DNA from: Megaustenia siamemsis
Taxonomy: Eukaryota > Mollusca > Gastropoda > Stylommatophora > Ariophantidae
Length of the DNA stretch: 64,000 nucleotides
NCBI GenBank assembly: GCA_032433765.1
Contig: JAVIAB010000047.1
Span: 17,115,511-17,179,510 of the forward strand
Reading direction: 5' to 3'
Shown here: positions 22,185-33,959 of the stretch, in pieces
Numbering within the stretch: the first letter of the stretch is position 1
Layout of the letters: each line of letters begins with the position of its first letter
Notes under the pieces: generated by a model
Database searches by the model: none
What the model was told of the DNA's origin: nothing
What the model saw: the letters and a program-made list of their open reading frames with translations, nothing else
Program-made: the position numbers and the translations under genes

Positions 22185-22711
22185 ATTCTTCTTTTCCTTT
22201 CCTACCTCATTTGCCTTTCAGCGTCGCCTCTGCTGCTGATATGTTTCCTAGTGTTACTAATATTCCATCAATCCATCTTTTCGTGGTCTGCACTTGTGGT
22301 CTGGTGTTGTCGAAACGTTTATTGAAGGCTCGTTATGTTGTGTTTTGATCATTCTGACTTGTCACGTGACCAAACCAGTTTGTCTGCTGTTTCTTTATAT
22401 ATTCTATGGTGGGGTTATTCCTAGCCTTTTTTCTCAGTTCTTCATTTCTGATCTAAATCTCAGACTGTTTCCTGTCATTCGTCTGACACATTTAATGTCA
22501 GAAGAGGTTATTTTTCTCATTGTTCTTGCATGAAGGGTCCAGGTCTGGCATTGGTTGCACAACGTTGGGATGAAGATTGTATTGTAGAGTGCTCGTTTTA
22601 CCTCTAAAGTTGTTTCCTTGTTGGACAATAGTGGTGATAGCTGTCCACTGATTTGGCAAGCTTTGTTGCATCTTGAGTCTATTTTCATATCACTTAGTGA
22701 TACAAGTCGAT
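22185..22711 (-). pseudogene. Family P RT tail, antisense, inserted in the 32-bp array
   Basis: The minus strand reads YNTIFIPTLCNQCQTWTLHA, then IKCVRRMTGNSLR, matching the family P tails at 24710 and 56766. It splits the 32-bp array; similar words TAGTGATAAAAGT and TAGTGATACAAGT lie at the two edges. The 3' end is to the left. Confidence 0.8.
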
Positions 22712-22768
22712 AACTAAATATCAACCAGTGATAACAATTGCTAACCTAAATATCAACCAGTGATACAA
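22712..22768. repeat. 32-bp degenerate minisatellite, right part
   Basis: Two units of the same array as 22014-22180. Confidence 0.8.
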
Positions 22769-22861
22769 ATTGAAACATTTATCTCTCTTTGTTATTTATT
22801 TCTTTAGTTCGTTCTTTCTCTTTAAAAAAAATCTTCTTCTCTCTTTCCCTTTCCTTCACTC

Positions 22862-22863
22862 TG

Positions 22864-22933
<70 letters not shown>
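22862..22933. repeat. (CT)n microsatellite
   Basis: About 36 dinucleotides. The bases 22934-23435 that follow show no recognisable feature. Confidence 0.97.
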
Positions 22934-22936
<3 letters not shown>

Positions 22937-23435
22937 CATCCCCTCTCCCATGCCCCATTTCACCCGTGCTCCATCATATACCGAACCGTCACCTTAACTC
23001 AACATAAATCGCAAAAGCGATATTCCCAGTTCTCCGAAAATAACCCCCCCCCTCCCATCTCCACCACCTTCTTCCACAGCCCCACTCACCTCCTTACCTA
23101 TCCACCCAACTGCACAAACTAGCATATTGCGTTTATTTTCTCTCGCCTTATTTATGATGTAGCTTGCAGTATCGGCCTGGAGATGTCGACAGAAGGTGGT
23201 CCTCGGTCCTGGCCCCCTAGTAGACTTTGGTTATAGTTCAGCTCTCACTTGCACAGCTCTTTGTATTTAACTAAAAAGTTGTATTTTAATTCTAACCGTA
23301 GAAATGTAGCAGCGTTTATTACTAAAAGAAACACCATGAATCTGGTACATTCCACTCACAGGAACAGGCAAATAATTGCAGTGCTGCGGTAAAGCTGGTA
23401 ACAAGGAGCCAGTAAAGAATAAGAAGTAAAGTACC

Positions 23436-23532
23436 CTTCAACCTGCACCATCAAAGCAAGAGATAGAGCAGAATGGCGCTCCATGGTAACCAACCTTCGT
23501 TGCGGAGACGGCACTCGATGATGATGATGATG
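23436..23532 (+). pseudogene. Family R LINE 3' end
   Basis: The sense end of family R: CACCATCAAAGCAAGAGATA, a GAATGGCGCTCCATGGTAAC stretch, then GGCACTCGATGATGATG. It matches 60320-60410. Confidence 0.8.
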
Positions 23533-23706
23533 AAAGTACCCCAGTCACGGCAAGTGACGTATAGGGAATATGGTGTTAGTGACCATAAATTTTACAGACC
23601 TTCGGCACATGATTTTTTGGGGTAATGTGGTCGGTATTACGCCAGTGTTGCTTTACTTTCCCAGAAAAAAATCCGGTATCCAATCCGGTATCCATTAAAG
23701 GCGGGT
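23533..23706 (-). mobile_element. SINE-A copy lacking its tRNA head
   Basis: Antisense 3' two thirds of SINE-A with a small internal duplication (ATCCGGTATC occurs twice). It ends at GGGTGAACC, where the 20-bp array begins. Confidence 0.85.
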
Positions 23707-23996
23707 GAACCGAGTAACATCTTGCTAACGAGAGTAACATCTTGCTAACGAGAGTAACATCTTGCTAACGAGAGTAACATCTTGCTTACGAGAGTAACAT
23801 CTTGCTAACGAGAGTAACATCTTGCTAACGAGAGTAACATCTTGCTAACTAGAGTAACATCTTGCTAACGAGAGTAACATCTTGCTAACTAGAGTAACAT
23901 CTTGCTAACGAGAGTAACATCTTGCTAACTAGAGTAACATCTTGCTAACGAGAGAAACATCTTGCTAACGAGAGTAACATCTTGCTAACGAAAGTA
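23707..23996. repeat. 20-bp minisatellite, about 14 copies
   Basis: The unit is GAGAGTAACATCTTGCTAAC. It replaces the missing head of the SINE-A copy to its left. Confidence 0.96.
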
Positions 23997-24127
23997 CACA
24001 AAAATAGGATGACATTACATTCCACTCATACTTTAAATAGACTTATGTGGAGGTGGTTCCAATTTGTGACTGCAGATACACACAACATAAAATTTATAGC
24101 CAAGGTATATATATATATATATATATC

Positions 24128-24668
24128 TTCTTCTTCCTTCCTTCCTCATCTGCCATTCAGCGTCGAGGGGAGATTAATTTGTGGTCTTTTTCTTTTCTGT
24201 TCTCTGCTGCTGTCATGTTTCCTAGTGCTTCTAATATTCCACCGATCCATCTTTTTCGTGGTCGACCCTTGGGTCTGGTGTTCTCACGTTTGCTGAAGGC
24301 TCGTTGTGTTGTGTTTTGATCTTTCTGCCTTGTCACGTGGCCAAACCATTTTATCTGTTAGTTATATATTCTATGGCGGGAGGGGGGGGGGGTGTGTGTG
24401 GGGGGGGGGGGCGCTATTCCTAGCTTTTTCTCAGTTCTTCATTTCTGATCTTATCTCTCAGACTGTTTCCTGTCATTCGTCTAACACATTTCATCTCTGT
24501 AGAGGTTATTTATCTTATTGTTCTTGTATCTAGGGTCCAGGTCTGGCATTGGTAGCACAACGTTGGGGTGAAGATTGTATTGTAGAGTGCTCGTTTTGCT
24601 TCCAGAGTTATTTTCTTGTTGGACAATAGTGTTGATAGCTGTTCAATGATTTGACAAGCTTGTAGATA
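24128..24668 (-). pseudogene. Family P RT tail, antisense (left arm of palindrome)
   Basis: The reverse complement encodes the same tail as 24710-25135, in frames broken by a G-rich low-complexity insert near 24369-24410. An (AT)n run lies just left of it at 24107-24126. Its 3' end faces left. Confidence 0.85.
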
Positions 24669-24709
24669 TATATATGGGATCAGTAATAGCTAAAATATAA
24701 AAATTGCAA

Positions 24710-25135
24710 TAGTCTTCATCCCAACGTTGTGCTACCAATGCCAGTCCTGGACCCTACATGCAAGAACAATAAGAAAAATAACCTCTACCGAGATGAAATG
24801 TGTCAGACGAATGACAGGAAACAGCCTGAGAGATAAGATCGGAGATGAAGAATTGAGAAAAAAAAGGCTTGAAATAACTCCCGCCATAGAATATATAAAG
24901 AAACAACAGATAAAATGGTTTGGCCACGTGATAAGGCAGAAAGATCAAAACGCAACGAGCCTTCAATAAACGTTGCGAGAACACCAGACCCAAGTGCCGA
25001 CAGCGAAAAAGATGAATTGACGGAATATTAGAACAACTAGGAAACATAACAGCAGCAGAGGCAAATAGAAGAGTAAAAGATCGCAGATTTATTTTTGCCC
25101 TCAACGCTCAACGGCAAATGATGATGAAAAGAAGA
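24710..25135 (+). pseudogene. Family P RT tail, sense (right arm of palindrome)
   Basis: The frame 24727-24969 reads QCQSWTLHARTIRKITSTEM, KCVRRMTGNSLRDKIGDEEL, RKKRLEITPAIEYIKKQQIK and WFGHVIRQKDQ, the post-thumb C-terminal region of a non-LTR RT. After 24969 the tail continues in other frames to a TCAACGGCAAATGATGATGA type end and a (GAA)n run at 25140-25182. No RT catalytic motif is included. Confidence 0.85.
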
Positions 25136-25234
25136 AGAAAAAGAGTAGAAGAAGAAGAAGAAGAAGAAGAAGAAGAAGAAGAAAAATTAATTAAAACATC
25201 AGACAGCAGATGCACTGCAGAAATTTTAAGCATA

Positions 25235-25873
25235 AAAGGACAAGCAAAGACATAATAGGACAAGCAAAGACATAATAGGACAAGCAAAGACATAATAGGA
25301 CAAGCAAAAACATAATAGGACAGGCAAAGACATAATAGGACAAGCAAAGACATAATAGAACAAGCAAAGACATAATAGGACAAGCAAAGACATAATAGAA
25401 CAAGCAAAGACATAATAGGACAAGCAAAGACATAATAGGACAAGCAAAGACATAATAGAACAAGCAAAGACATAATAGAACAAGCAAAGACATAATAGAA
25501 CAAGGAAGGACATAATAGGACAAGCAAAGACATAATAGGACAAGCAAAGACATAATAGAACAAGCAAAGACATAATAGGACAAGCAAAGACATAATAGAA
25601 CAAGCAAAGACATAATAGGACAAGCAAAGACATAATAGGACAAGCAAAGACATAATAGAACAAGCAAAGACATAATAGAACAAGCAAAGACATAATAGAA
25701 CAAGGAAGGACATAATAGGACAAGCAAAGACATAATAGGACAAGCAAAGACATAATAGAACAAGCAAAGACATAATAGGACAACCAAAGACATAATAGAA
25801 CAAGGAAAGACATAATAGGACAACCAAAGACATAATAGAACAAGGAAAGACATAATAGGACAAGCAAAGTCAT
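25235..25873. repeat. 20-bp minisatellite, about 32 copies
   Basis: The unit is CAAAGACATAATAGGACAAG with an A/G variant and occasional AAGGAAGG variants. All three minus-strand frames stay open for over 200 codons because the 20-bp unit has no stop in any frame. I reject these as genes. Confidence 0.96.
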
Positions 25874-25929
25874 AATTCCAGCGAATGAAAAACAGCCTAT
25901 GTAAATAATCATTGTCAATTAATGCTAGA

Positions 25930-26289
25930 AAAAAGTGTCATGAAGTACTACGTGGAACCTATTCTACTATATGGAAGCGAGTCATGGACAATAATCAAGA
26001 CAACACAGAGAACATTAAAGGCAACTGAAATGTAGTTTATAAGAAGAATGTTACGAATTCCATGGATAGCAAAAATTACATATGAAGAATATTCAAAACA
26101 ATCTGGAGAAACAAGGATTATCATTAAAATCATAAGGAAGAGACAATCTACATTTATTGGACACGTCATGCGAAAAGAAGGCATTGGGAATACTATAATA
26201 ACATGCAGAATTATTGGAAAGAGGAACAGAGGAAAACCAAGAGAAAAAAATATGTTGAACAGCTTTTCCAAACAGCATAACAAAAATTC
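25930..26289 (+). pseudogene. Family Q RT tail, first part
   Basis: It reads EPILLYGSESWTI in one frame, then MLRIPWIAKITYEEYSKQSG, STFIGHVMRKEGIGNTI and RNRGKPREK. These are the YGSESW, RIPW, GHVMR and RGKPR landmarks of family Q tails. SINE-A at 26290 interrupts it; the last residues resume at 26553. Confidence 0.85.
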
Positions 26290-26551
26290 GGGAGCCGCGA
26301 TAACTCAGTGGTTAGTGAACTGGACTACAAAGGACAAGGGGTTGGGTTCGATCCCAGCCGAAGGCTTCCGGGTTCACCCAGCTTTAATGAGTACCGGATT
26401 TTTTTTCTGGGAAAGTGAAGCGGCACGGGCGTAATACCGACCACATTACCTCAAAAATCATGTGCCGAAGGTCTGTAAAATGTATGGTCACTAACACCAT
26501 ATTCCCTATACGCCACTTGGCGTGACGGGGGTTCTTTACTTTTTTTTTTTT
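26290..26551 (+). mobile_element. SINE-A inserted in a family Q RT tail
   Basis: A full sense copy with good box A (TAACTCAGTGGTTAG) and box B (GGGTTCGATCCC). A run of T closes it. Flanking words ATAACAAAAATTC and ATAACAAAAGATC are a probable target-site duplication with two mismatches. Confidence 0.92.
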
Positions 26552-26650
26552 AATAACAAAAGATCACCGGCTGAAAATATTACATACATGAAGGACCGAG
26601 TAATGTGGAGAGAGATGATCACCTACGCCAGCCAGCATGGCACCTAATGA
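26552..26650 (+). pseudogene. Family Q RT tail, end
   Basis: It continues the tail broken at 26289: VMWREMITYASQHGT then stop. A 58-bp (AT)n microsatellite follows at 26660-26717. Confidence 0.8.
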
Positions 26651-26659
26651 AAATTATGA

Positions 26660-26717
<58 letters not shown>

Positions 26718-26721
<4 letters not shown>

Positions 26722-27629
26722 AAATAATATTTTAGTAGTTATTATTCGTAATAAAAATACACCAAATTTGCTCATCTCAGATTTTCTGATATACAATAAT
26801 ACATTTTTAACCGCAAACAATTTTGACATTTCAAGATACAATGTCCACTAATCCCGTCAAGTGTATAATAGAATAATCACGTATATTTTGTCTTCATGAA
26901 AAGTCACAAATGGACAAATCAACTAAAGTATCATTGGCAAACAACTGTGTCTTCACACCTTGAAACTCTGTGCTTGTATCATCTCCTCGGATGTTTAGAT
27001 AATCCTGGAGTTACTTTATTCCAGGATCATATACTCGCACTGTAGATTTCCTGGGTACGCTTCTGTATGTTTCTTATGAATTGATATTTTTTATTCTTTG
27101 GTCTGTGATTACTTAATCTACACTCAACATCACCAACGGCGTTTCCAAATGTTTTCAGTTGAAGTGTGCTGTCACTGAGATTCTTATGAATTATAACTAT
27201 TATATTTTCAGAAAATGTCACCTACGATAATTTTCAAAAACTTAATTGAATATGTCGGTTGGTGACATTATAAAAGGCAGTCACAGTTTAGTTGGCTATT
27301 ATTAACTGTGGTCCTTATTACATGTTTGTTATATAAGGGGATACTTTCAGGTCAGGTAATTTTATCTGTTACTGTATGCAGTAAACAGTACAACCTGTGG
27401 CTGCCCTGCTGCCTTGCAGGTAAGCTCGGGAGAGTAAAAGGCTAAGGGAGGGTACCCCGAAGTAAAACAACCCCACTGCCTTGTGGGTGAGACTTTTTAG
27501 TTGAAGGCTAGCAGAGCCAACCGTAAACAAACCAAAGGAAGGCAACGGAAAACCACCGTCGTAATTTCTTTGTATAATCATGAATCGCCACAACAATAGA
27601 AATAACGACAACAACGTTAAGGGGGATTC
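26718..27629. other. Unassigned stretch
   Basis: AT-rich sequence with no motif I recognise. Confidence 0.4.
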
Positions 27630-27858
27630 CAATAGACAATCATCATTTTTTGGCCATGTAATGAGAAGAGAACAACTGGAATATATTGGAACAACTGGAA
27701 AAATTGAGGGATGAAGAGATAGAGGGAAGCAAAGAGAAAAAATAACAGACAACTTAAGAGAATGACTTGGCAGAAGGTCAACAACAGAAATGAGATATAG
27801 CTGCCGAGATCGAAAATTGTTGAGAGACATAATCACCTACGCCAGTAGGCACGGTACT

Positions 27859-27862
<4 letters not shown>
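27630..27862 (+). pseudogene. Family Q RT tail
   Basis: It reads FFGHVMRREQLEYIGTTGKI, then RGKQREKITDNL and DRKLLRDIITYASRHGT, followed by (GAT)n to 27898. One in-frame stop replaces a residue before RDRGK. The bases 27900-28224 show nothing I recognise. Confidence 0.85.
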
Positions 27863-27898
<36 letters not shown>

Positions 27899-28224
27899 AA
27901 AAGGGGATTACTTCGTTGTTGGGAAAGTCGGTCGCAGTTACTGTGCTCTTCATAAAGACGGTCTTACGTTACTTTATTGTTAGGAGAATAAAAAATTATT
28001 CCTAAAATTACTCCTACCTCCTTACCTCTAAAATTATTCGTTAATCTATCACCTCGGAAGTTTCCCTCCTTAATAGCATTCATTTATTATTTTTGTCTCA
28101 AATCTAAACCACTGGAAACTACTGTTCGTGCTGTTTCGTCCTATAAATGTTTGTCTGCAACACAAGCATTCAGGCCTAGGAGAAATACTTGTCTTAATAG
28201 GAAAATACAGATATACAATTTAAT

Positions 28225-28504
28225 CTCGAGTTGTGATCATAACCCTGTGCTATAGTCATAAGTACATCTGCGTGAAAGACATCGTCAATGATAGCTACTT
28301 TTTTATGTAGCTGAGTTGGCCGTATGCTCTAGCGTTTGGTTTTCGTGGCAAGGCGCAGTGTCTAAGAGTACGGGTTTGATCCTGCCTCGGGAGGTCTTTT
28401 GTTCTTTATTTTTAACTGTTGTTGATAATTTGATTTTTTTTTTCACAAAGAGTGTTGTAAACATACATCTTCCGCTGAGATTATTCGCCACTTCATTGTT
28501 AGAT
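28225..28504 (+). mobile_element. SINE-C copy (tRNA-like)
   Basis: It contains GTAGCTGAGTTGGCCGTATG (box A-like), then GTACGGGTTTGATCCTG (box B-like). Similarity to the copy at 44205 extends about 80 bp upstream of the tRNA-like part (CCCTGTGCTATAGTCATAAG), so the element may not start at the tRNA head. Its 3' end runs into the 61-bp array. Confidence 0.7.
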
Positions 28505-29255
28505 GAATGCAACGTTCTGTGTGAGATCTGGCTAGAGACAAAGATTCTTTTCGGCTGCCTGTGATGGGTGGAACGTTCTGTGGGAGATCTGGCTAGAGAC
28601 AAAGATTCTTTCGACTGCCTGTGATGGGTGGAACGTTCTGTGGGAGATCTGGCAAGAGACAAAGATTCTTTCCGACGGTCTGTGATGGGTGGAACGTTCT
28701 GTGGGAGATCTGGCTAGAGACAAAGATTCTTTCCGACAGTCTATGATGGGTGGAACGTTCTGTGGGAGATCTGGCTAGAGACAAGATTCTTTCCGACAGT
28801 CTATGATGGGTGGAACGTTCTGTGGGAGATCTGGCTAGAAACAAGATTCTTTCCGGCGGCCTGTGATGGGTGGAACGTTCTGTTGGAGATCTGGCTAGAG
28901 ACAGAGATTCTTTCCGACGGCCTGTGATGAGTGCAACTTTCTGTAGGAGATCAGCCTAGAGACAGAGATTCTTTCCGACGGCCTGTGATGAGTGCAACTT
29001 TCTGTAGGAGATCAGCCTAGAGATAGAGATTCTTTTCGACGGTCTGTGATGGGTGGAACGTTCTGTTGGAGATCAGCCTAGAGATAGAGATTCTTTTCGA
29101 CGGTCTGTGATGGGTGGAACGTTCTGTGGGAGATCTGGCTAGAGACAGAGGTTCTTTCCGGCGGCCTGTGATGGGTGGAACGTTCTGTGGGATATCTGGC
29201 TAGAGACAGAGATTCTTTTTGACGGTCTGTGATGAGTGGAACTTTCTGTGGATGG
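28505..29255. repeat. 61-bp minisatellite, about 12 copies
   Basis: The unit contains GGGTGGAACGTTCTGTGGGA and GATCTGGCTAGAGACAAAGA. Confidence 0.95.
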
Positions 29256-29399
29256 CCGTCAACTTGTCTTTTTATCTGTCGACTGCATGATCTTGATTTT
29301 TGTCTTCCATCGCTATAATGCCAGTTATTATAATAGTCACCGTATACCACTACTCCGACCACATTACCCATACAATGTCTCATAGGTCACTGAAACAGT

Positions 29400-29645
29400 T
29401 CTGGTAGTATCCTACTTTAACAGTATCTTAGTTCTAGTAGTAATGTAGCTTTAGTAGTATCCTAGGTCTAGTAGTGTACAAGTTCTAGTAGCACCTTACT
29501 TCTAGTATCCTTGTTCTGGTAATGTACTAGTTCTAGTATCTTAGTTCAAGTAGTATCCGAGTTCTAGTAGCATCATAGTTTTAGGGTTATCCTAGTTCTT
29601 GTGTACTCATTTCAGCAGTTTCCTAGTTTTCGTTGTATTCTAATT
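29400..29645. repeat. Degenerate TAGTTCTAGTAGTATCC repeat
   Basis: Irregular units of roughly 12-20 bp built on AGTTCTAGTAG. It looks like an old, decayed array. Confidence 0.7.
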
Positions 29646-29739
29646 TTGATATATTCCCTCCATTTTTCTAACAAATTTTTTTTATTTTCTTTCAGGCGTT
29701 AAAACAATGACTACTTATCTTAATCGTCCGTCCTTAGAA

Positions 29740-29815
29740 TGGCGTTAAGTGGGCGTTGTGTTGTCATTTGCAACATAACTGTGACATTTGCGCACAACAC
29801 ATCCGACTTTAGCAC
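29740..29815. repeat. Weak relative of the TAAGTGGGCGTG dispersed repeat
   Basis: TTAAGTGGGCGTTGTGTTGT is similar to 8130 and 38665. It is short, so uncertain. Confidence 0.35.
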
Positions 29816-29854
29816 GGCATCGTTAAGTACCGGGTTGTCTTTCCTCTTTGATCC

Positions 29855-30900
29855 TTGTTCGCTTGTCCATCCTAGTTAGTCTCGGGTCACGGAGCACCAC
29901 TGATGGATCGGGTATGGTCGTGATCTGCCCTGTTCGCTTGTCCAGACTAGTTAGTCTCGGGTCACGGAGCACCACTGATGGATCGGGTGGGGTCGTGATC
30001 TGCCCTGTTCGCTTGTCCAGACTAGTTAGTCTCGGGTCACGGAGCACCACTGATGGATCGGGTGGGGTCGTGATCTGCCCTGTTCGCTTGTCCAGACTAG
30101 TTAGTCTCGGTTCACGGAGCACCACTGATGATCGGGTAGGGTCGTGATCTGCCCTGTTCGCTTGTCCAGACTAGTTAGTCTCGGTTCACGGAGCACCACT
30201 GATGGATCAGGTAGGGTCGTGATCTGCCCTGTTCGCTTGGCCAGACTAGTTAGTCTCGGTTCACGTAGCACCACTGATGGATCGGGTAGGGTCGTGATCT
30301 GCCCTGTTCGCTTGTCCAGACTAGTTAGTCTCGGTTCACGGAGCACCACTGATGGATCGGGTAGGGTCGTGATCTGCCCTGTTCGCTTGTCCAGACTAGT
30401 TAGTCTCGGTTCACGGAGCACCACTGATGGATCGGGTAGGGTCGTGGATCTGCCCTGTTCGCTTGTCCAGACTAGTTAGTCTCGGTTCACGGAGCACCAC
30501 TGATGGATCAGGTAGGGTCGTGAATGGCCTGTTCGCTTGTCCAGACTAGTTAGTCTCGGTTCACGGAGCACCACTGATGGATCAGGTAGGGTCGTGAATG
30601 CCCTGTTCGCTTGTCCAGACTAGTTAGTCTCGGTTCACGGAGCACCACTGATGGATCAGGTAGGGTCGTGGAATGCCCTGTTCGCTTGTCCAGACTAGTT
30701 AGTCTCGGTTCACGGAGTACCACTGATGGATCAGGTAGGGTCGTGGAATGCCCTGTTCGCTTGTCCAGACTAGTTAGTCTCGGTTCACGGAGCACCACTG
30801 ATGGATCAGGTAGGGTCGTGGAATGCCCTGTTCGCTTGTCCAGACTAGTTAGTCTCGGTTCACGGAGCACCACTGCTGGATCGGGTAGGGTCCTGATCCC
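29855..30900. repeat. 75-bp minisatellite, about 14 copies
   Basis: The unit contains CTGCCCTGTTCGCTTGTCCA and CGGAGCACCACTGATGGATC. Since 75 is 25 codons, both strands show ~100-codon open stretches (a LREPRLTSLDKRTG repeat on the minus strand). Single-base indels between units break every frame, so I do not call a gene. The bases 30901-31424 show no recognisable feature. Confidence 0.95.
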
Positions 30901-31424
30901 TGTTCACTGATCCTGGCGCAATTAACCAATTCTGGTTCATCAACAGCTTTCAGCTCAATTGCAGGTTGGCTTCTTGGCCCCGTTTTTATTATTTACAATT
31001 TTTAAATCAAATTTTACCCTTAACTTTATCTTTTTTTCTTGATATATCTAGGTGGTAGTTACATCTTGAACCACCCCCCCCCCTTTAAAAAAAAACATTT
31101 TATATCTTTCAGGGTGCCCCCACTTAATATTATCATTAGGTGAGCTGTCTATTGTTATCTCTATTTGGTAATTTTCATGCTAATTTAGGAGTTTCATATT
31201 TTTCAAGGGAGTGGCCGAATTGATAAAAGCCGTTTTTAGTTCTCGAATCATGAAGGACACGTACATTACTCACTGTATGGTAAAACAGGTTGTTTTTTTC
31301 ACCTGGAGTCAGGGGAAAATTGGGAGTAAAAAAGGTGCAGGAGGGGGAGGGGGCATAATAAAAACTGATCTGAAAACCTCGTGGCTACTGCACTGAGCGT
31401 GTGATCGTTACTCTCTAGGTCCTA

Positions 31425-32520
31425 GTGTATAATAGTATAACTTTTGTCACGTCTATTTGGAGATTCTAATAGTATAATTTTTGTCACGTCTATTTGGAGA
31501 TTCTAATAGTGTAACTTTTGTCACGTCTATTTGGAGATTCTAATAGTGCATCTTTTGTCACGTCTATTTGGAGATTCTAATAGTGGATCTATTGTCACGT
31601 CTATTTGGAGATTCTAATAGTGGATCTTTCGTCACGTCTATTTGGAGTTTCTAATAGTGGATCTATTGTCACGTCTATTTGGAGAATCTAATAGTGGATC
31701 TTTGTCACGTCTATTTGGATATTCTAATAGTGGATCTATTGTCACGTCTATTTGAGTTTCTAATAGTGGATCTATTGTCAGTCTATTTGGAGATTTTAAT
31801 AGTGGATCTATTGTCACGTCTTTTTGGAGATTCTAATAGTGGATCTATTGTCAGTCTATTTGGAGTTTCTAATAGTGGATCTATTGTCTAGTCTATTTGA
31901 AGATTCTAATAGTGGATCTATTGTCACGTCTATTTGAAGATTCTAATAGTGGATCTATTGTCACGTCTATTTGGAGTTTCTAATTGTGGATCTATCGTCA
32001 CGTCTATTTGAAGATCCTAATAGTGGATCTATTGTCATGTCTATTTGAAGATTCTAATAGTGGATCTATTGTCACGTCTATTTGAACATTCTAATAGTGG
32101 ATCTATTGTCAGTCTATTTGAAGATTCTAATAGTGGATCTATTGTCAGTCTATTTGAAGATTCTAATAGTGGATATATTGTCTAGTCTATTTGAACATTC
32201 TAATAGTTGATCTATTGTCTACGTTATTTGAAGATTCTAATAGTGGATATATTGTCTAGCCTATTTGAAGATTCTAATAGTGGATCTATTGTCTAGTCTA
32301 TTTGAGCATTCTAATAGTGGATATATTGTCTAGTCAATTTGAAGATTCTAATAGTGGATTTATTGTCTAGTCAATTTGAAGATTCTAATAGTGAATATAT
32401 TGTCTAGTCAATTTGAAGATTCTAATAGTGGATATATTGTCAGTCTATTTGAAGATTCTAATAGTGTTTATGTTGTCTAGTTAATTTGAAGATTCTAATA
32501 GTGGTTCTATTGCTTCGTCT
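31425..32520. repeat. 37-bp minisatellite, about 29 copies
   Basis: The unit contains GATTCTAATAGTGGATCTAT and TGTCACGTCTATTTGGA. Variants drift along the array: CACGTC units dominate on the left and CTAGTC units on the right. Confidence 0.94.
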
Positions 32521-32639
32521 ATTATAGATGCTTTGTAGTTTGTGAATGTATAATGTAGAATTATCTTTGAAACATTGAACGGTTTATCTGTTGTCATAGT
32601 GTATGAACATTGACCTAATTTGACACTTCTGGGGGTGTA

Positions 32640-33390
32640 TGTATGTAAGACTAAAGTCATGAAAAGTTAATTCCAACAAGTGACAAAATATACATGGAAA
32701 ACAAACCAGTAGAAGAGATCGATCACTTTATCTATCTTGGAAGTCACATTGATCGAGAAGGATACGAGCAAAGAAATTAGAATCAGACTGGCTAAAGCAG
32801 CAATGTCTTTCAGAAGCCTTGAAAAGTGGAAATCAAAACTCATTAGCACAAACACAAAACTTAGGCTATTCAAATCAAATGTACTAACCCTTACGTATGC
32901 GTGTGAAAGCTGGAAACAACAAGAGATATAGAAACAAAGTGAACGCATTCGAAAATAAATGTCTAAGGAAAATACTTGGTATAGAATGGAACGAATTCAA
33001 AACAAACGAGGAAATTAGAGAAATCGCAATCAACCACTAATATCTTCAGTAATAAAGAAAAGACGATGGTCATATGTTGGACATGTGATGAGAAGAGATA
33101 ATAATCGAATAGCAAAGCAAGCCCTCATATGGGAAACAACAGGTAAAAGAAAAAGAGGAAGACCCAGGGAGACACTGAGAAGAACATTGATGAGAGAGCA
33201 AGAGCAGCAGGAATCGGCTCCCTCAATGAGATAGAACTGCTTGCACAGAACAGAGACAGATGGCGAGATTTGATAAAATATCTTTAAAGAAAACTGCTAG
33301 AACAAAAAATTCATATAGGAGAAGGTGTATCTTGGTCTACGCCCTATGGCCGGTTACGGCTCGAAAGGTCAATAGATAGATGATGTGTAT
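32640..33390 (+). pseudogene. Family S RT C-terminal region
   Basis: Pieces in different frames read EIRIRLAKAAMSFRSLEKWK, TLTYACESWK, KRRWSYVGHVMRRDNNRIAK, QALIWETTGKRKRGRPRETL and RDRWRDLIKYL. This is the order expected after the RT palm in RTE-like LINEs. The 3' end, CTACGCCCTATGGCCGGTTA then CGGCTCGAAAGG and ATAGATAGATG, is shared with 49620-49665. Several frameshifts and stops make it a dead, 5'-truncated copy. The bases 33391-33659 are unassigned. Confidence 0.85.
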
Positions 33391-33659
33391 GTAGCCTTGT
33401 ATGCATACGTTTATATATACAGGCCCCCTCTCTGTATAACTTTAGAACCCCTCTAGCTAGAGCCCATTATCTGCGCCCGTACCCTCCCCACGCTGGTAGA
33501 GTGAGACTATACCGACTTTGGACCTGTTCACAGCAGCTGGAATTGTGTTCTTTTTACTCTAATTTCATATATTATATTATATTTTGTTTTCATATGTAAT
33601 TACTGGTTAGCTACGTAGTGTTAATTTTATTTACCTAATATATATATGTAAAAAAAAAA

Positions 33660-33951
33660 AAAGTAAAGTACCCCGTCACGCCAAGTGGCGAATAGGGAAT
33701 ATGGTGTTAACGGCCATAATTTCCAGAATAGGGAATATGGTGTGTAATGACCATATAATTTCCAGACCTTCGGCACATGATTTTTGAGATAATATGGTCG
33801 GTATTACGCCCGTGCCTCTTTACTCAAAATTCCGAAAAAAAAATCCGGTACCCATTAAAGGTTGGGTGAACCGGAAGCCGTCGGTTGGCATCGAACCTAC
33901 CTCTTGTCCTTTGTAGTCCAGTTTACTAACCACTGAGCTATCGCGGCTCCC
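33660..33951 (-). mobile_element. SINE-A copy with internal duplication
   Basis: A full antisense copy in which AGGGAATATGGTGT is repeated near the 3' end (33705 and 33728), lengthening it to about 290 bp. Flanks AATATATATATGT and AATATCTATGTAT may be a decayed target-site duplication. Confidence 0.9.
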
Positions 33952-33959
33952 AAAATATC

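Noticed and set aside
23000..23435. Promoter or CpG island before a host gene
   Set aside because: C-rich but without an open frame or recognisable elements downstream.
25108..25918. Overlapping minus-strand frames of 220-251 codons
   Set aside because: They read through a 20-bp repeat that has no stop in any frame; all three frames are open and give the same peptide pattern.
27369..27836. 155-codon minus-strand frame
   Set aside because: It lies antisense to a family Q RT tail (27630-27862) and has no motif of its own.
29823..30910. 25-residue repeat protein on either strand
   Set aside because: The 75-bp unit is 25 codons, but indels between units break all frames and both strands are equally open.
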